DNA from: Carallia brachiata | Lineage: Eukaryota > Streptophyta > Magnoliopsida > Malpighiales > Rhizophoraceae | Assembly (NCBI GenBank): GCA_021464245.1 | Contig: JADCRB010000154.1 | Coordinates: forward strand, 205,931-269,930 | Direction: 5' to 3' | Length of the DNA stretch: 64,000 nt | Part shown: positions 47,484-60,320 of the stretch, piece by piece | Position numbering within the stretch: position 1 is the stretch's first letter | Layout: every line of letters starts with the position of its first letter | The notes under the pieces: generated by a model | Told to the model about the DNA's origin: nothing | The model's database searches: none | The model's input: the letters and a program-made list of their open reading frames with translations, nothing else | Position numbers and translations under genes: made by a program

Positions 47484-47674
47484 GAGCACTAATATACGTC
47501 ATAATTTTTAATATCTTTATTAGTGTTCTAAATACAACAAAAATGATAATTTTTACAATAAAAATTAAAAATCATTTTTTAAAAATTTTGTCAATTTTGT
47601 TGCAAAATTTATTAATCTTATTTTATTCATGACACTAATTAGGATATCAAAACTCAGCACACAAATATTTTCTC
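47484..47674. repeat. palindromic MITE, family 2 copy 4
   Basis: Left arm 'gagcactaatatacgtcata'; right arm 'gacactaattaggatatcaa' near 47630, followed by the 'actcagcacacaaatatttt' end typical of the family. More diverged than the other copies. Confidence 0.55.
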
Positions 47675-48596
47675 TATTTCTCTATATAATTGTACAAATT
47701 AATATTAGTATTAGTGCATATAACAAATTAGTTTTATATCATTAAATACTTAATATTAATACACAAAAACTTAATAAGAATATACAACATATGGATAAAA
47801 TTAATAAAAGGCTCACATCTTTATCTGGAGATAAATAAAAAATATATAAAAAATAAGTACGAAGTAGATGCATATCCCATAACAACAGAGAAGACCTTAC
47901 CGTTTAAAAAGTAATTATCTATTCCTTACACTTTTCCAATAAATGAGTTTAAAATATAGTTTAAATGAATCTAAAATTCATAAGATACGAAAACCTCATT
48001 TTTATATGCAAAATAATTTGAATTAGTTTGATTTTTATATTCAAATTAAACTATTAGTTGCAACTTGAAAATTTTGCAAGCCAATAGAAGAGAGATTTTA
48101 CCAATATAAGAATAAGTAGCTAAAAAAATGATAAGGAAAAAAATATATGAACAGTATGCCTATAATCAGTATGTTAGGTGTGAAAGGACTGTAGATTGTG
48201 GGAATGGTTGGTTTTGTTATGTGATTCGTGTACCTATATAATGTACTTTTAAATTTTAGTATTATAAGGTGCTTCAGCTTGATTTTGGTGGTTTTCAATT
48301 CCCAAAACCATAACTGAACTGACAAATAGGCTTACTTAAAATTCAAATCATACCCACCTGTTCTCCACAATTTTGACTGTTTTAATTTAATTTTGATCAT
48401 ATTAATTTCATTTAAAAGATTAGATTGTTTGATGAACAAGGTAGAGTAATGTCCTTTGGTTTTTTAGACAATATCCTCCAATTTAATGACATGCATTTTA
48501 AGGGTTAGACGACTTGTGCGTTTTCCGAGTTTGGTATTTACCAACTTTTTTTTGTTAATATTTCTTACAAATGCAGCTACATCCTCAAATGGAGAC
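47675..48596. other. intergenic, nothing recognised
   Basis: AT-rich, no coding signal. Confidence 0.4.
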
Positions 48597-48599
48597 TAA

Positions 48600-48996
48600 G
48601 GCGCTATTTAGTTTACTTATTGCCCATTAATAATATTGTCATTGATTGGTAATTGTTGCTATTTATTATTATTGTTGATGACTAAAATGAAATTGTAATG
48701 TTGATTATATTAATATTTATTTGTTATTGTTTACATAATAAAATATTCATTTAGTATATGATGTTTTATGGGAGTAATTTAGTCCAAAAAATATTATAGG
48801 GGTATTTTAGGCTAAAAATTATTTTTCAGTAACTGATTTATCAAAAAAAAGTTACAAGCTACTTTTTGGATCAATTGTTGTTTGAGTGGGTTTTCAGCCA
48901 ACAGCATCCCATAAAAAATTTACCAAATATGCTTTTCTCTATCTTTTGAAATTGAAATGGAAACTGCATTTTTTAAAACGTAAACCAAATACCCAC
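48600..48996. mobile_element. Harbinger-like MITE, 397 bp
   Basis: The left end GGCGCTATTTAGTTTAC and the right end, reverse-complemented, GTGGGTATTTGGTTTAC match in most positions. The 3-bp target duplication TAA lies at 48597-48599 and 48997-48999. TWA duplications and G-rich GTTTGGTTT ends are typical of PIF/Harbinger MITEs. Confidence 0.6.
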
Positions 48997-48999
48997 TAA

Positions 49000-49489
49000 A
49001 TATTTAAGGAAAAATGGGTGAGGCTTGCTTTAGGTTTTTCATATTTTTCTTTTAATTAGTAAAAATGAGTTTTACTTTAAGGTACATAAATTATAGTTCT
49101 ATTAGCTTAAACTTTGAGGTATGTGTCATATCTCAAGTCGAAAAACACAAAAGATTGATTTTATTCCATATGAAGATGATGAATCACAAAGCTCTATTTT
49201 GCTTTTTTTGTCAGCTTTTCTCTAAAAAACCCCAAATGGGTAAATCATCATAATATATTTGTAAGTGGTCCTTTGAAACTGCATTGTAGAACTAAGCAAC
49301 CTCTTCCTTTGTCGACTTCCTTTTGCAGGTAATTTCAGATCCTTTGTCATTCAGAGAGTCCAATTTGTAGGGGACAGAGACTATTTGATCTCTATTTAGC
49401 ACTTCACCAAGCGCTACCTTATTTTCCTTTCTAGGACCTCCAACAAAGATGCTCTGTAATAGTTCACATTAAAGCCCAAGCATTTACAT
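49000..49489. other. intergenic, nothing recognised
   Basis: No coding signal between the two Harbinger-like elements. Confidence 0.4.
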
Positions 49490-49492
49490 TAA

Positions 49493-50506
49493 GGGGCGTT
49501 TGTTTTATGGTTTGGAATCGGAATCGGAATCGGAATCGGAATTGGAATCAAGTGCAAAGGGAAACGGAATCACTATTGTATAATATGTTGGTTAACTCCG
49601 AAATCAGAATCAAAACCCTTCATATGTTTGTTTCATTTCAGAATCGAAAATAAAATATGATAATATTTATGTCATGATAAATATAAGATAAATGTAATTA
49701 AAATTAAAAAATTATTAATATCAAATTAAAAGTATGAAATTTAAAAAATATTATAATGTAATGTCAAATTAAAAATATAAATTACCATACAATAAAATTA
49801 AAAATTATAATAAAAACTAATAATAATAATAATAACAATAATATACTTCACAATGATAACCATAAATATAAAATCTAAAAAGAAAAATCTTAAAATAAAA
49901 TTTTATTGTTATTATATAATAATCATTTGTTAATTGATAATTTAAATATTTTTGAAATTTAAATTCTCATTATAATACTATGACATATGATCTCATTAAT
50001 AAGTAGTGATGGTAATGACAATAATAACAATAATAATAAGAATATAATAATAATAATAATATTATTTTTTATTATGAAATAATATTGTAGAGATTATAAA
50101 ATAATTTATTAAATAAATAAAACGATTATTTTAACTATAAAATTTTTATTATTTACAATTTTATTATTATCCTGAGGTTTGAAATATTAATTTTTTTCTA
50201 CCATAAAACATGTTATTTATTATTTATTATTATTTTACGAATAAATTAAATCAAAAAATAATATAATAACAATATAAAAATAAAAACATGGGGTAGTGGA
50301 GAAAATTGAGAAGTTAGAAGTAGTTAGGAAGGGAATAGAAATGATTAATGGAGTAAACATAGGAATCATGATTCCCTTAAAGTAGGGAATCTCATTCCCA
50401 TTTTTAAGGGAATGGAAATACATTTTATATAAGATAAACAATAAGATTGAAAATTTGGTAGTTGATTCCCATTCCCACATTATTTTTTTCTTAAACAAAC
50501 ACCTCC
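49493..50506. mobile_element. Harbinger-like MITE, 1,014 bp, with hexamer repeats at the left end
   Basis: Left end GGGGCGTTTGTTTTATGG; right end reverse-complemented GGAGGTGTTTGTTTAAG. Target duplication TAA at 49490-49492 and 50507-50509. Just inside the left end, GGAATC is repeated about five times (49514-49550); the right side has the matching inverted GATTCCCATTCCC. The interior is almost pure A/T with (AAT)n runs near 50030-50062. Non-coding. Confidence 0.75.
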
Positions 50507-50509
50507 TAA

Positions 50510-50864
50510 GAATAATATGAATTGGCTCAAACCTAATGAGCTGAAAGGGATGTCAAAATAGCAGTATGTTTCACTGTCATAGAGTTGGAAAAATGGGGGA
50601 AAATAAAACATGATGCCTAATATGACTTTAAGACAGGAGAAAAATGACTTCGTTGAACGTAAAATTGGAGGCGAACCACGTTGAGAATGTGTAGCAGTGG
50701 TCGATTGTTAAAGAGTCAGCTAGATTATTATTAGTAAAGGTATCATTGTAAGAGTGATTGTGGGTAAAGGTAATGCCACCAGAGTGATTACAAGAGGAGA
50801 AGGCACGGATACAGTAATTTTTTTTAATTTTTTTGGGAGGGGGAGCAAGGGAGAAAGCACTGTT
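50510..50864. other. intergenic, nothing recognised
   Basis: No coding signal. Confidence 0.4.
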
Positions 50865-51335
50865 GTAAAAATTGGATCAGGCTGACTGATCGGATTGGTG
50901 ACTGAATCAGCCGGTCGAACCGGTGACCGGCCGCGGGTGCGGGTCGGTTTTGACAAAATTTGAGGGTGATTCGAACCGAAAAAAAATTAGTCAAAATCGG
51001 TTAAACCGGTCAAAATCAATAAAAATCGATTAAAATCAGACCGGTTAAACCAGTTAATGAAATTGAAAAATTTATAAATTATAATTTGATCTCAAATGTT
51101 ATTTAAATTATAATTTGAGCACTCAATTTAATTAAAAAATTCAATTTAGTCTTAAATTTGATTAAAATTTCAATTTAATCCTTAAAATTAGAAAAATTAA
51201 TATTTAACTACTATCTATAATTATTATTTTTTAAATTACTTTTATACATATATATATTATTAAATACCGATTGAACATTAATCACTAATATTTTCGGTTC
51301 GATAATCGGTCTGATTCTCACAACCTTGGGAGGAA
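50865..51335. repeat. dispersed repeat, family 3 copy 2
   Basis: Rich in GGTTCGAACCGGT-type words at the left (50905-51060) and ends 'ttcggttcgataatcggtct' near 51292. The AT-rich middle matches 43820-44285 in order and orientation. Ends are partly inverted copies; no clear target duplication. Confidence 0.65.
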
Positions 51336-51951
51336 GGCGTTGTGGAGTGTTTCTGAGGTGGAAAAAAGTACATTTTTGAAAAATTTCTTGTTTGATTTTG
51401 TGTCAGATTGCAATGGGACTACGATTTTTTGTAATAATAATTATATTTTTTGTAATAAAAAAAGTAATATATATTTTTTATTGTAAAAAGTGTCATCGTA
51501 ATTATAAAAAAGAGTAATCCCGTTGCATTAAGGTAAAAAATCAGACAAAAAAAACCTTCGGAAACATAATGGCGCCGTTCCGAGGTAGAGCCAGAGAATT
51601 CAAAAAGTTTGGTGGAGAAATTGTTAGACATAGAAGAGAGAGAGAGAGAGCTGAGAGACGAAAAAAGATGGGAAGAGGAAGGCAGTCGGAGATGGTCAAA
51701 ATGATGCTAACAAAATATCTTGACTTGCCACACAAGCATTAGAGGCTAATTAGGATAGGAGTTTGTGCCATGTCAATTATCATTTCTGCACTTGACAGTA
51801 ATTTAACAATACTGAGCTGTTTGTTTTTTTTTTTTTTTCATGATATCAGCCTTATTTGCATTTTCTTTTTGTTATAAATCTAAATTTGGAAAATCAAAAT
51901 GTTTCTAACCCAATGATGAACTTATCCTCAAATGCTAACATTTGACTTACA
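51336..51951. other. intergenic, nothing recognised
   Basis: A short (GA)n run at 51633-51650; no coding signal. Confidence 0.4.
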
Positions 51952-51959
51952 GTTGTACG

Positions 51960-52617
51960 TAGAAGTGATAAAAATTGATCCAACCCGAATCACCCGATTT
52001 AACCTGACTGAAATTTGACTCAATCCGACTTACTTTGACTAAAAAAGTTAATGACCCGTAACTTGAAAAACCCGAAACCGAAACAACTCAAAACCGAATA
52101 ATCTGAAATCTGAGTAATCCGAAACCTGGAAGACCCGAAACCCGAACAACCTGAAATCTAGGTAACCCGATTAATCCGAACTCATGTTTCCAACAATTTA
52201 TACACCTAATTATAATGTATTTTCCTACTAATTAATTGTATATTATATTAACTATAAATATTATTATGTAAATTATATCATTTGATATTTTTAAATAATT
52301 AAAATTTAAATTATTCACATTTTGATTAATTATTTTAAGTATTTTGGTAAAACATACAAACAAAATTTTTAAGTCTGATAAAAAATAAAAAATGTTACAA
52401 TGAATTAACTCGAGACCCGCTTGAATTATACCCAAAAACTGAAGTAAATCAATCCGAAATAACCCGAAATCCAAAATATCCGAGACCCGATAAACTCTAG
52501 ACCCGATGAACCTGAAACCCAATAAATCTGAGACCTGATAAACCTGAGACTCGAATAACCAGAAACCCAAATAAATCAACTCGAAACCCGACCCAACCCG
52601 CCCATTTGTCACCTCTA
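51960..52617. mobile_element. hAT-like non-autonomous element with CCCGAAA repeat arms
   Basis: Left end TAGAAGTGATAAAAATTG and right end reverse-complemented TAGAGGTGACAAATGGG share TAGARGTGAYAAA. A perfect 8-bp target duplication GTTGTACG lies at 51952-51959 and 52618-52625. Both arms consist of short, drifting repeats of (A)CCCGAAACCYGAAY type (51980-52190 and 52430-52600), a plan seen in some plant hAT MITEs. The middle is AT-rich and non-coding. Confidence 0.88.
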
Positions 52618-52625
52618 GTTGTACG

Positions 52626-55300
52626 ATTGTTTACCCAAAAAAAAAAAAAAAGCCCCCTTAAGACCTTAAAATGTAGGTTTAATGAGGAGAGTCCAAACAT
52701 TGCCTAGCCCAATCTTAGGGCACAACAAACAATGGCAGTTTTAAACCCTGAATTCAGTTGAGTAAATTACTTCCAGTATCTTATAAATTGGTTATTATTA
52801 TGAATCATTTCTTGTATTTTCAGAATTTACACAAAATATCCTATGACTAACAACTGTCGATTAAATTATACCAAATGTGTAAAAAGACTATGATATCCTC
52901 TTGTATATTAATACGACACAGACCAAACATGACCTTACTTCAATCTTCTCTCTTCCTGACTCCCCCTCTCTCGTCCATCCATTAGCGTTATTGGCATAGA
53001 CCTTGAACCTGTTGCTCACACTTACTTTCTGACAAAAAATCATAAGTTATTACAATTTCTTTCTAGAACATTGATGTGTTGTGTTGGTTTCTTTTGAATT
53101 GTAACAATAGAACCAGTCTCAAATTTGTTCACTCAAGGGTTCTCGTAAAAATTCATGCGGACATGACATTAGGGGTAAGACTAAATTTCTTAAGGTTAAA
53201 AAAGTTTGAATTTTGTCCATTGCGGTAGTGATTGATTTTTTTAGGGTTCTTGCCAAGTTTTATTCATTGGGAGTTACCATTGATTTTGTTAGCTAAATAA
53301 TAATAGATCTTCATGGATAAAGTTGTGGGAGTTCCCCCATAATTTTAATTGAATGTTAAATGGATCTTCAAAGATCATAGCTGGATGAACAGGACATGCC
53401 TAACGCAAATTCATAAGATTCTGTCTGGAAGTCGGAACCAGGACTCCCAAAGGTGAATTTTTTTCACCTAGTAATTTTACTATATTTATTATGCTTACTG
53501 CAATTTTTTTTTCTCTTTTCTTTTTTTTTTAAATTCCTAGATCTGTTTCTAAACTTGGTTGTTGTTGCTGCTCTAAAACCTGCTAAAGTAAAATCAACAC
53601 CCATAATGACAGATTAATACATTAATTATCTCACTAGATTTAGCAAAAGAGAAAAAGTGCGTTCCTCTTATGAATATGATGATGGAATTCAAAGCTTTCC
53701 TGCCAGTGAATATGCAATTGGTTCCAATACTAATTAATTACCCATTTAGAATTCAAAACACTGGCTATTAAGCTCCAGGAATGACAATGTTAGTTTGTGA
53801 TGTACAAACATATTTTCAGGTTGAGCTCTTAAATGCTTACTTATTAATGTGTAATGCCTGCAAAACCACTTTCTACTTGATTTTATTTGCCAGCTTGGAA
53901 GCAGCTAACAAATGCATATGACAAGAACATTCAATTAATTTCCCAATATCAAGGTAGGCACACTGTCAAAATAATGTATTCAACCAGAAGATTTTGTTAG
54001 TTTCTCTTTTGCACACTTTAGCACTATATTGGTCCTATCTTGTTCTCTTTTTCTAGATCTTGTGTGATTCTAAATTGACTATTATGTCTAGTTGATGGCT
54101 TTCACCAATTCTAGTTGTCTATGAGTAAAAAGTGTAAAACTTAAGGCTAAAGCATGTAGTAGGACCCGTATTGCATTTGTACGTATCAATGTGCATGGTG
54201 CTTGCGAAGGACAATCTGCAGGCATGGGATTTGACGTTGCAACAGATTGCTTGACAAAGGAGATGAAAAACATATTCTTTGAAGTTTGAAATGAAGACGT
54301 GAAGATTGAGGAAGAGTTTTTTTTTTTGGGTAGGAAAGAGTATGTTTCCCACTGGTTTTTATAAACAATTTGGTTTCAAACTTTCTAGCCATTGGGAATG
54401 GCTTCTGTTAATGCATGTCTTTTGGCCCCAATGGTCATGTGGTCTGTAATTCAAAGAAAGGAGCATTTTGGTCCTATTTTTCTACTTTCTGCAACACTTT
54501 TGTTATTGAAACTAACTTTAATTAGCAGCAGCCGTTAGTAAGATTTTTAGTTACTACAGAATAATTGAAAATATTTTATGAACGCCTTAAAAATGTACGA
54601 TGCCATCTTTAAACATATCCTGTTTACAAGACGGCAGCATGCAATTTACCCAAAACGATTAACATGGCTCATAAAAAGCAAGCCCATTAACTATAGTCTA
54701 ATGATCAATTTAAAGTTCAACAAAAGTAGATGGGCGAATGTTATTAGGAAAAAAAATTGATTTTTTTTTTTTTTGAAAATCAAAGTTTAAAAATAATACT
54801 AATTATATTTAGAATAACAATAATACATTTAAATTTTCTTTTTTGTTGAAAAAAAATATATGAACATGTAATGATACTCTTAAAAGTTTCGGGTGAAATA
54901 TAAAATTAACTTGAGACTTCTGCGCATAAAAAACAACCCCCTCCCAATCCAATTGAGTAAATAAAAATTTGCGGCCATCATTCACTTGTATGATTGTTCA
55001 TAGAAACAGTCCGCTTCTTTTCTCTCCATTGCATCTTATCTGTTTCAACGGGTACAATTATTGGTGGTAATTGGCCTCAATCATCTTTCCAATCAGATTG
55101 CCAGATTCTGATCAACCACCTTAACAATTATTGGCGGTCGTGCACAGCACTTTCGCCTAGCAAGTCAGTTGCAAAACCTAACATGCGATGCACTGACACT
55201 TCAGTTGTGATGTGGAATACAGAATGTCAAACCAAATGCAGAGCCAAAACATCAAATATCTTTAAATTATGTGGGACACAGTAAAAAAAAAAAAAAAAAA
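52626..55300. other. intergenic, nothing recognised
   Basis: No convincing gene. 54119-54392 has overlapping short minus-strand frames without a recognisable domain. A run of 23 A at 55281-55303 lies just beyond the end of the glycosylase gene. Confidence 0.4.
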
Positions 55301-55519
55301 AAAGGTCTCTTTACAATGACAAAAGAACTTCAGATCAAATAGTCTTCATTTAATTTTCCAAGCAAGTTACTAGACAAAGTTAACACCCACATCTCGCAAA
55401 ATCTTTCATGTCCAAACTTCTCAGTACTGATTACCTTTCTCAAACTGCTTTCCAATGCCCTAGAGCATAACTGAATAGAGGAGGTCATGAACAGATGCAT
55501 GTCTCGTGGAACTTCCAAG

Positions 55520-58500
55520 TCATTGTCCCCAAGCACAGGCCCTATAATAATTTGCACATTACAAAAGATTAATACACCAATTATGCACATCCAAAAAAAA
55601 AAAAAAGCACACACACACACACACACACAAAAAGTGACCCCTCGGTCTGATAGTCTTTCCCTCTCCTTTGGCCCCCAAACCCCCACTATTGACAGGAGGG
55701 TGGCCCAGGGCCCAGCGAATAGTAAGCAAGTCAACAAAGACTAAATGAACCCTTTTCTTAACCACACAGTTAACAGGCCCAACTTTCCAGTAAGAAATGG
55801 CATATAAAACAAAGATTGTAGCGCAAGCATCAAATATGGTTAATAAAAAGCACCTCACGGGCTCAAACTAGGGTTTACAATTCAAAACAAGCAGCGTGTC
55901 ACTGGTAAGGCGAAAGAAGTCATTTCTACTGCACTTCAAATAGATATAAATGTCTATAAAGATGAAGTCTTCAATCACAAGTGCATATATTTAACAACTG
56001 GCAGCACAACAGAAAGCTAAATAATTAGGTGTGGACCCAAGTGTATGCCGGCATTTACAACATTGGTCAAGGGTAACATCAAACACACAAATTTAGCAGC
56101 AATATACAGGGTCTACAGCACTCCAACGAGAGCTCCATGAGGCATCCAATTCAAACTAAGTAAATGGGAAAAATAAGAACACCTCCGAACTAAGAGAGAA
56201 ATTATAAGGACATAGACACGGTACAAGGTTGAAAGCGAACTAAGATGAAGATGCTGCATCTTAGATACCAGTCATTTATTAGTTAGACTGGATATTCCAA
56301 TCTTATTACTTTTTCTATTCAGAACCTAAATTTTTATATTAAACATTCATTATATGATATTTTGCAGGAAAATGCCAGACAAACACACATGCTTGAACAA
56401 AAACCTCAGCTATTGTACAACAAACACATCTCGGAAAGCTCGCAATGGCGACAGCTAAATTTTTCACATAAGACTTTCAATGATTTTGTGTCCGACATAT
56501 ATCAGCAATTCAGTCCTAGTAGATTCCCTTGTATAGGCCAAAAATAATGACGTATAACAACTTTGCATATAACCAACTCTTCTGAGGTTGTAAATGCTTT
56601 ATGCAGTCACACTTCCAATTACCGCTAATTATAGTTACTTCAGACCACATGCAGAGTTAATTATTTTGAAGTGAGGTCAGCGCAAGACCAACTAATGGAG
56701 TCTATCCTCTTGGCTATGATTATTGAATTTAAGTCTTAACCAAGTGACATTCTAACCAAGTGGCACAACTTTACAAAAATTTTACCACAAGCCAATTGAT
56801 ATTCCAACTTCACCATCTTTCTCTGTCTATAAACACCCTCTTACCTTGTTTCTGCTCCTATAATACTCTGACCTCATTATATCACACCTCATATATCAAA
56901 TTGGTTGCCACGCACTTGAGCCTTACTATCCCAATAAATTTCTTCCCATGCCACTCCAGTTATTTGGGTCACACCCGTACACCATGCAACATCAACCCCT
57001 CCTCAACATCTCCAAAAAATCCACTTAAAAAGAATGAGAAGTTAAAAATTTCTTTTGTTCCTCACCATTCCACTCTCAAATAAATACCTTTATTATTTGT
57101 TACATAGCCAAAACCATAGAATTAAACCAGTCGAAGGTGACAAACACAAAGGTTGGAGGTTACACTAGAGCCCGACAGAAATGTTAATCTTTATTCCATT
57201 CAACCATTTCAAGCAGTTTAATGACCAAATGTGCTCATTAGCAAGATAGCATCTTCTTGAGGAAGCAGGATACTCATCAATGAGATTGAAAAATAAATAT
57301 GGTTACTCAATGAATCCAGTTAAGTTTAGACAGCTGACCAAAACTGTGTTTTGTCTTGCTCTTCATGATAATATGGTTGGAATAATTAGAAATTTACTGT
57401 TCTCTGAAGGATCATTTAGAAGGAAATAATCATGCATTGGCCAATAATCCTCGTCCTCTGTAACTTAATGCTGAAAACATAAACTTTACCTTATTTTGGT
57501 AATTGTTGAGTAAAATCATATCACACGTTAGCTTCTTCCTTATTTTTATCCCATCACTTTCCAGGATGTAATTCACATGTTGAAAACTATGCAGAACAAG
57601 ATGGTCACCTGTCCTAAAGGGAAAGTAAGGATGGCGGGATATGAAAGATCACCTTTTGAGAACAAAAGGTTTCAAAGCCCAAAACAAAAAGAAGTTGGCA
57701 TCGATAACTTAAAGCAAAATCAGTTAACACTTGAAATGCAGTCTTTGAAAAATTCTGGAAGAACAAGTTTGTATCTTAAAAGCATGGCATGTCAAGGCAC
57801 ACTGGCTGCATTCCTAAACACCATCCATGAAACTTGCAAGAACACAACCCACATGTATATGACAGTATCAAAGCTATCATACACTAGCAAAATTGGCAAT
57901 CAAGATCATTCAACACAGGTAGACAATCTTGAGGGTTAAATCGCTCAGCATGGCTGAATCTTAAAGAAACTATACCAAAATTAAGAATCACCAATAACTA
58001 GAATAACATTTAGGTAAACAACTTCTGCGGAAAGACGGGAGACCAAGAATAGAAGAGGAGAGAATGGTGCATACCCAAGGTTGAGAATGCTATTAATTGG
58101 GTCGAGAAGTTGGGGCTGCTGTTGTTCCTCCTGTTGCGGCGTCAGACTAGTACCGGTGGCCACTGCAACTGCACTGGAAGGAGACCCCTTTGCCTCAACA
58201 AATCTCCAGAGATACCAGGACGCAACTGACCTGTATGGCCTCCATTTTTCGCACAATTGATCCATCTGTGATGGTCGTGGCAACTCCTCTAAGTTATAGA
58301 GCAATTGCACCCCTTTGCGCACTCCGAGATCATTAATTGGCAGAACGTCCGGTCTATGCAGCGAGAATATCATAAACATATGCACAGACCAAGAACCAAT
58401 TCCATTTACCATAGTAAGCATAGTAAATAGTGACTTGTCATCCATATTGACTATGGCTGAATCGGACAATATCCCATTTTGATATTTTCTAGCAAGATCG

Positions 58501-59240
58501 TGAAGATAACTGGCTTTACGGGCCGAAACCCCAATTTGTCTGAGCTGTTGGGTGTTCAAAGCTAGGACTGTTTCGGGAAGAACTCCAGCCTCGCCGCCGC
58601 AGAGTGCGATGAAGCGGGTGTAGATGGAAGTGCCCGCCTTGAACGCCAGCTGCTGGTAAAGAATGCTGCGAGTTAGGGCAAGAAAAGGCGTGTGAAAGGT
58701 GTCGAAGGTAGGCGGCGGGTGGATTTCAATTAAGGAGGCAAGGAGTGGATCCGCGCTGCGGAGATGACGAACAGCATTCTCCACCTCACCTTCGCACGAC
58801 AGCGATCGCGCGACGATGCGTGGGGCCACGATTGCTAGGGCTCGCTGCTGGACGGTCTTGGTCTTGCTGTTTTTTGCGGTCGATTTCGGGGTTTCCCCTT
58901 CGGCCGCGGCGGCGGTGGATATTTGAGAAGAATTAGGGTTATTATTACTGGTGGAGGTTGTGTCGGGGCTGGCACCCACGGCGCTGCTGCCGGGAGAAAG
59001 CTTACGGATTTTACGGGGGCGTGCGGGGATTTTGGCTGGAGGAGCGGAGGTTTTGGGAGGAATACTGGTCAATTCAACTGTGGTGGTGGTGGTGGTCACC
59101 GTCGTCGAGGTGGTGGTGGCCGTCGCGGTGGCAGAAGCGGAGAAGGAGGAGGAGGAGTCATGGTGGGGTTGCGACTGGAGCTGAGCCGGGACTTGAGGTT
59201 GAGGTTGGGTTTGTGGTTGGTGCTGGGTTTGCTCGCCCAT
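55520..59240 (-). CDS. AlkA-type DNA-3-methyladenine glycosylase (HhH-GPD family), two coding exons
   Basis: Exon 1 is 59240-58075. A GT-AG intron (58074-55542, 2,533 bp, phase 2) separates it from exon 2 (55541-55520), which adds only the last residues GACAWGQ and the stop. Total 395 residues. The N-terminus (about 1-130) is low complexity (Gln/Pro, Ser, Thr runs, basic PRKIRK), probably disordered and nuclear. The glycosylase fold follows: FLALTRSILYQQLAFKAG, then the helix-hairpin-helix MVNGIGSWSVHMFMIF (about 277-292), then PINDLGVRKG with the catalytic Asp near 304, and KWRPYRSVASWYLWR. The enzyme removes alkylated purines such as 3-methyladenine to start base excision repair. The start is at 59240 (MGEQ); the codon six bases upstream is TTG, not ATG. 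Without splicing, the frame would run on into the intron. The GACAWGQ ending agrees with plant relatives as I recall them. Confidence 0.9.
55542..58074 (-). other. 2.5-kb intron of the glycosylase gene
   Basis: Donor GTATGC at 58074 and acceptor TTATTATAG ending at 55542. It contains a (CA)n run and some unassigned sequence. A plus-strand frame of 120 codons at 57577-57939 lies inside but has no recognisable domain. Confidence 0.75.
55608..55629. repeat. (CA)n microsatellite in the glycosylase intron
   Basis: Eleven CA units following a run of A. Confidence 0.95.
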
Positions 59241-60317
59241 GTGCAATCAACAAAACTGTGTCAGGCCAGACCACGCTAATATTCACACAAATCGGCGGCG
59301 GTAGCGGCGGCGATGACGGTGGTTTAAGGAGGACTGAATTGGCCGAATCCACCAGTGAAGTTTGAATCAATTGTTTGAGTGAATTGAATTGAATACTCTT
59401 CTTCTTCTCCTTCCCACAAACACAAATCATCCGACGGAAACGGGAACCCACACAGAATCGGAAGGAAAATAGGAATCTGTGTTCTTCAGTCAATCTCATC
59501 TGCTTGCTTCAGTTTCTTTTCGCCTCTCTAGTTTGGGCCTCCAAATCTTGGGCCTGTAATATAGGCTGATAAAATATGTCCACTTCAACTATCTATTAAG
59601 CCCCACACACTTCAAAGTTCAAACTTCTAATGTCCGTCCATGACTGAGCGACCACCTAGGCAAGGCCGTGGCACTGCACTAGTTGCAAACTCGAATAAAA
59701 ACTTTTGCAATCAAACATTGAATTTTTTTTTTTTCTTTCTTTCATTTTTTTTATCTTTTATTTTTTATTTTCAGATAATGGTTTCAAAATTCATGGCTAA
59801 AAAAAAAAGACACCGATAGCCATATTGGTGTTATGATGATTGATGGCAAATTTGTATATTTCAATATGCACGTGATCTAAATTTGAATTTTCATGCATGC
59901 ACTCTAACCTAACAAATAAGTTGGATGTGACTTCAGCTAAAGTAAGGATTGAAATGGAGTGTTGAGTTTAGATTTGTTAATCGCTATAATCGTCTGCAGG
60001 CTGCAAATTCTCATTTGATCTGTCAATATTTGAGTAGTGAGGCCGTCTTATGAATAATAGTTACATAAGAACACCAAAGAGTAATTTCCAATCTCAGTTT
60101 GCAGTTATGATAACTAATATTATTACGATACATTTTTTTAGTGTTAAAAAAACAAAAATTAGTGTGATGATGACGAGCAAGAATTATCAATTAAGTGTCA
60201 AGTGCCAACCATTGCAAGTACGCAGAATACCAAAATTTTGAATTTGAGTTGAGTTTGAGTTGTTTGAATTGATAAATAAAAATAAACTAGACACTAGCTA
60301 GGGATGGACCTAGCCTT
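59241..60317. other. 5' flank of the glycosylase gene and intergenic DNA
   Basis: 59241-59510 is GC-richer and probably holds the 5' UTR and promoter of the minus-strand gene. Beyond it the sequence is AT-rich and uninformative. Confidence 0.4.
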
Positions 60318-60320
60318 TTA

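Noticed and set aside
57577..57939. Plus-strand 120-codon frame inside the glycosylase intron
   Set aside because: Nearly free of unusual composition and rather long, but no recognisable domain, no clear promoter and no neighbour support; left as chance.
58923..59365. Plus-strand frames of 77-135 codons opposite the glycosylase N-terminus
   Set aside because: Antisense shadows of the Thr/Ser/Gln-rich coding sequence; only low-complexity Gly/Trp/Arg text.
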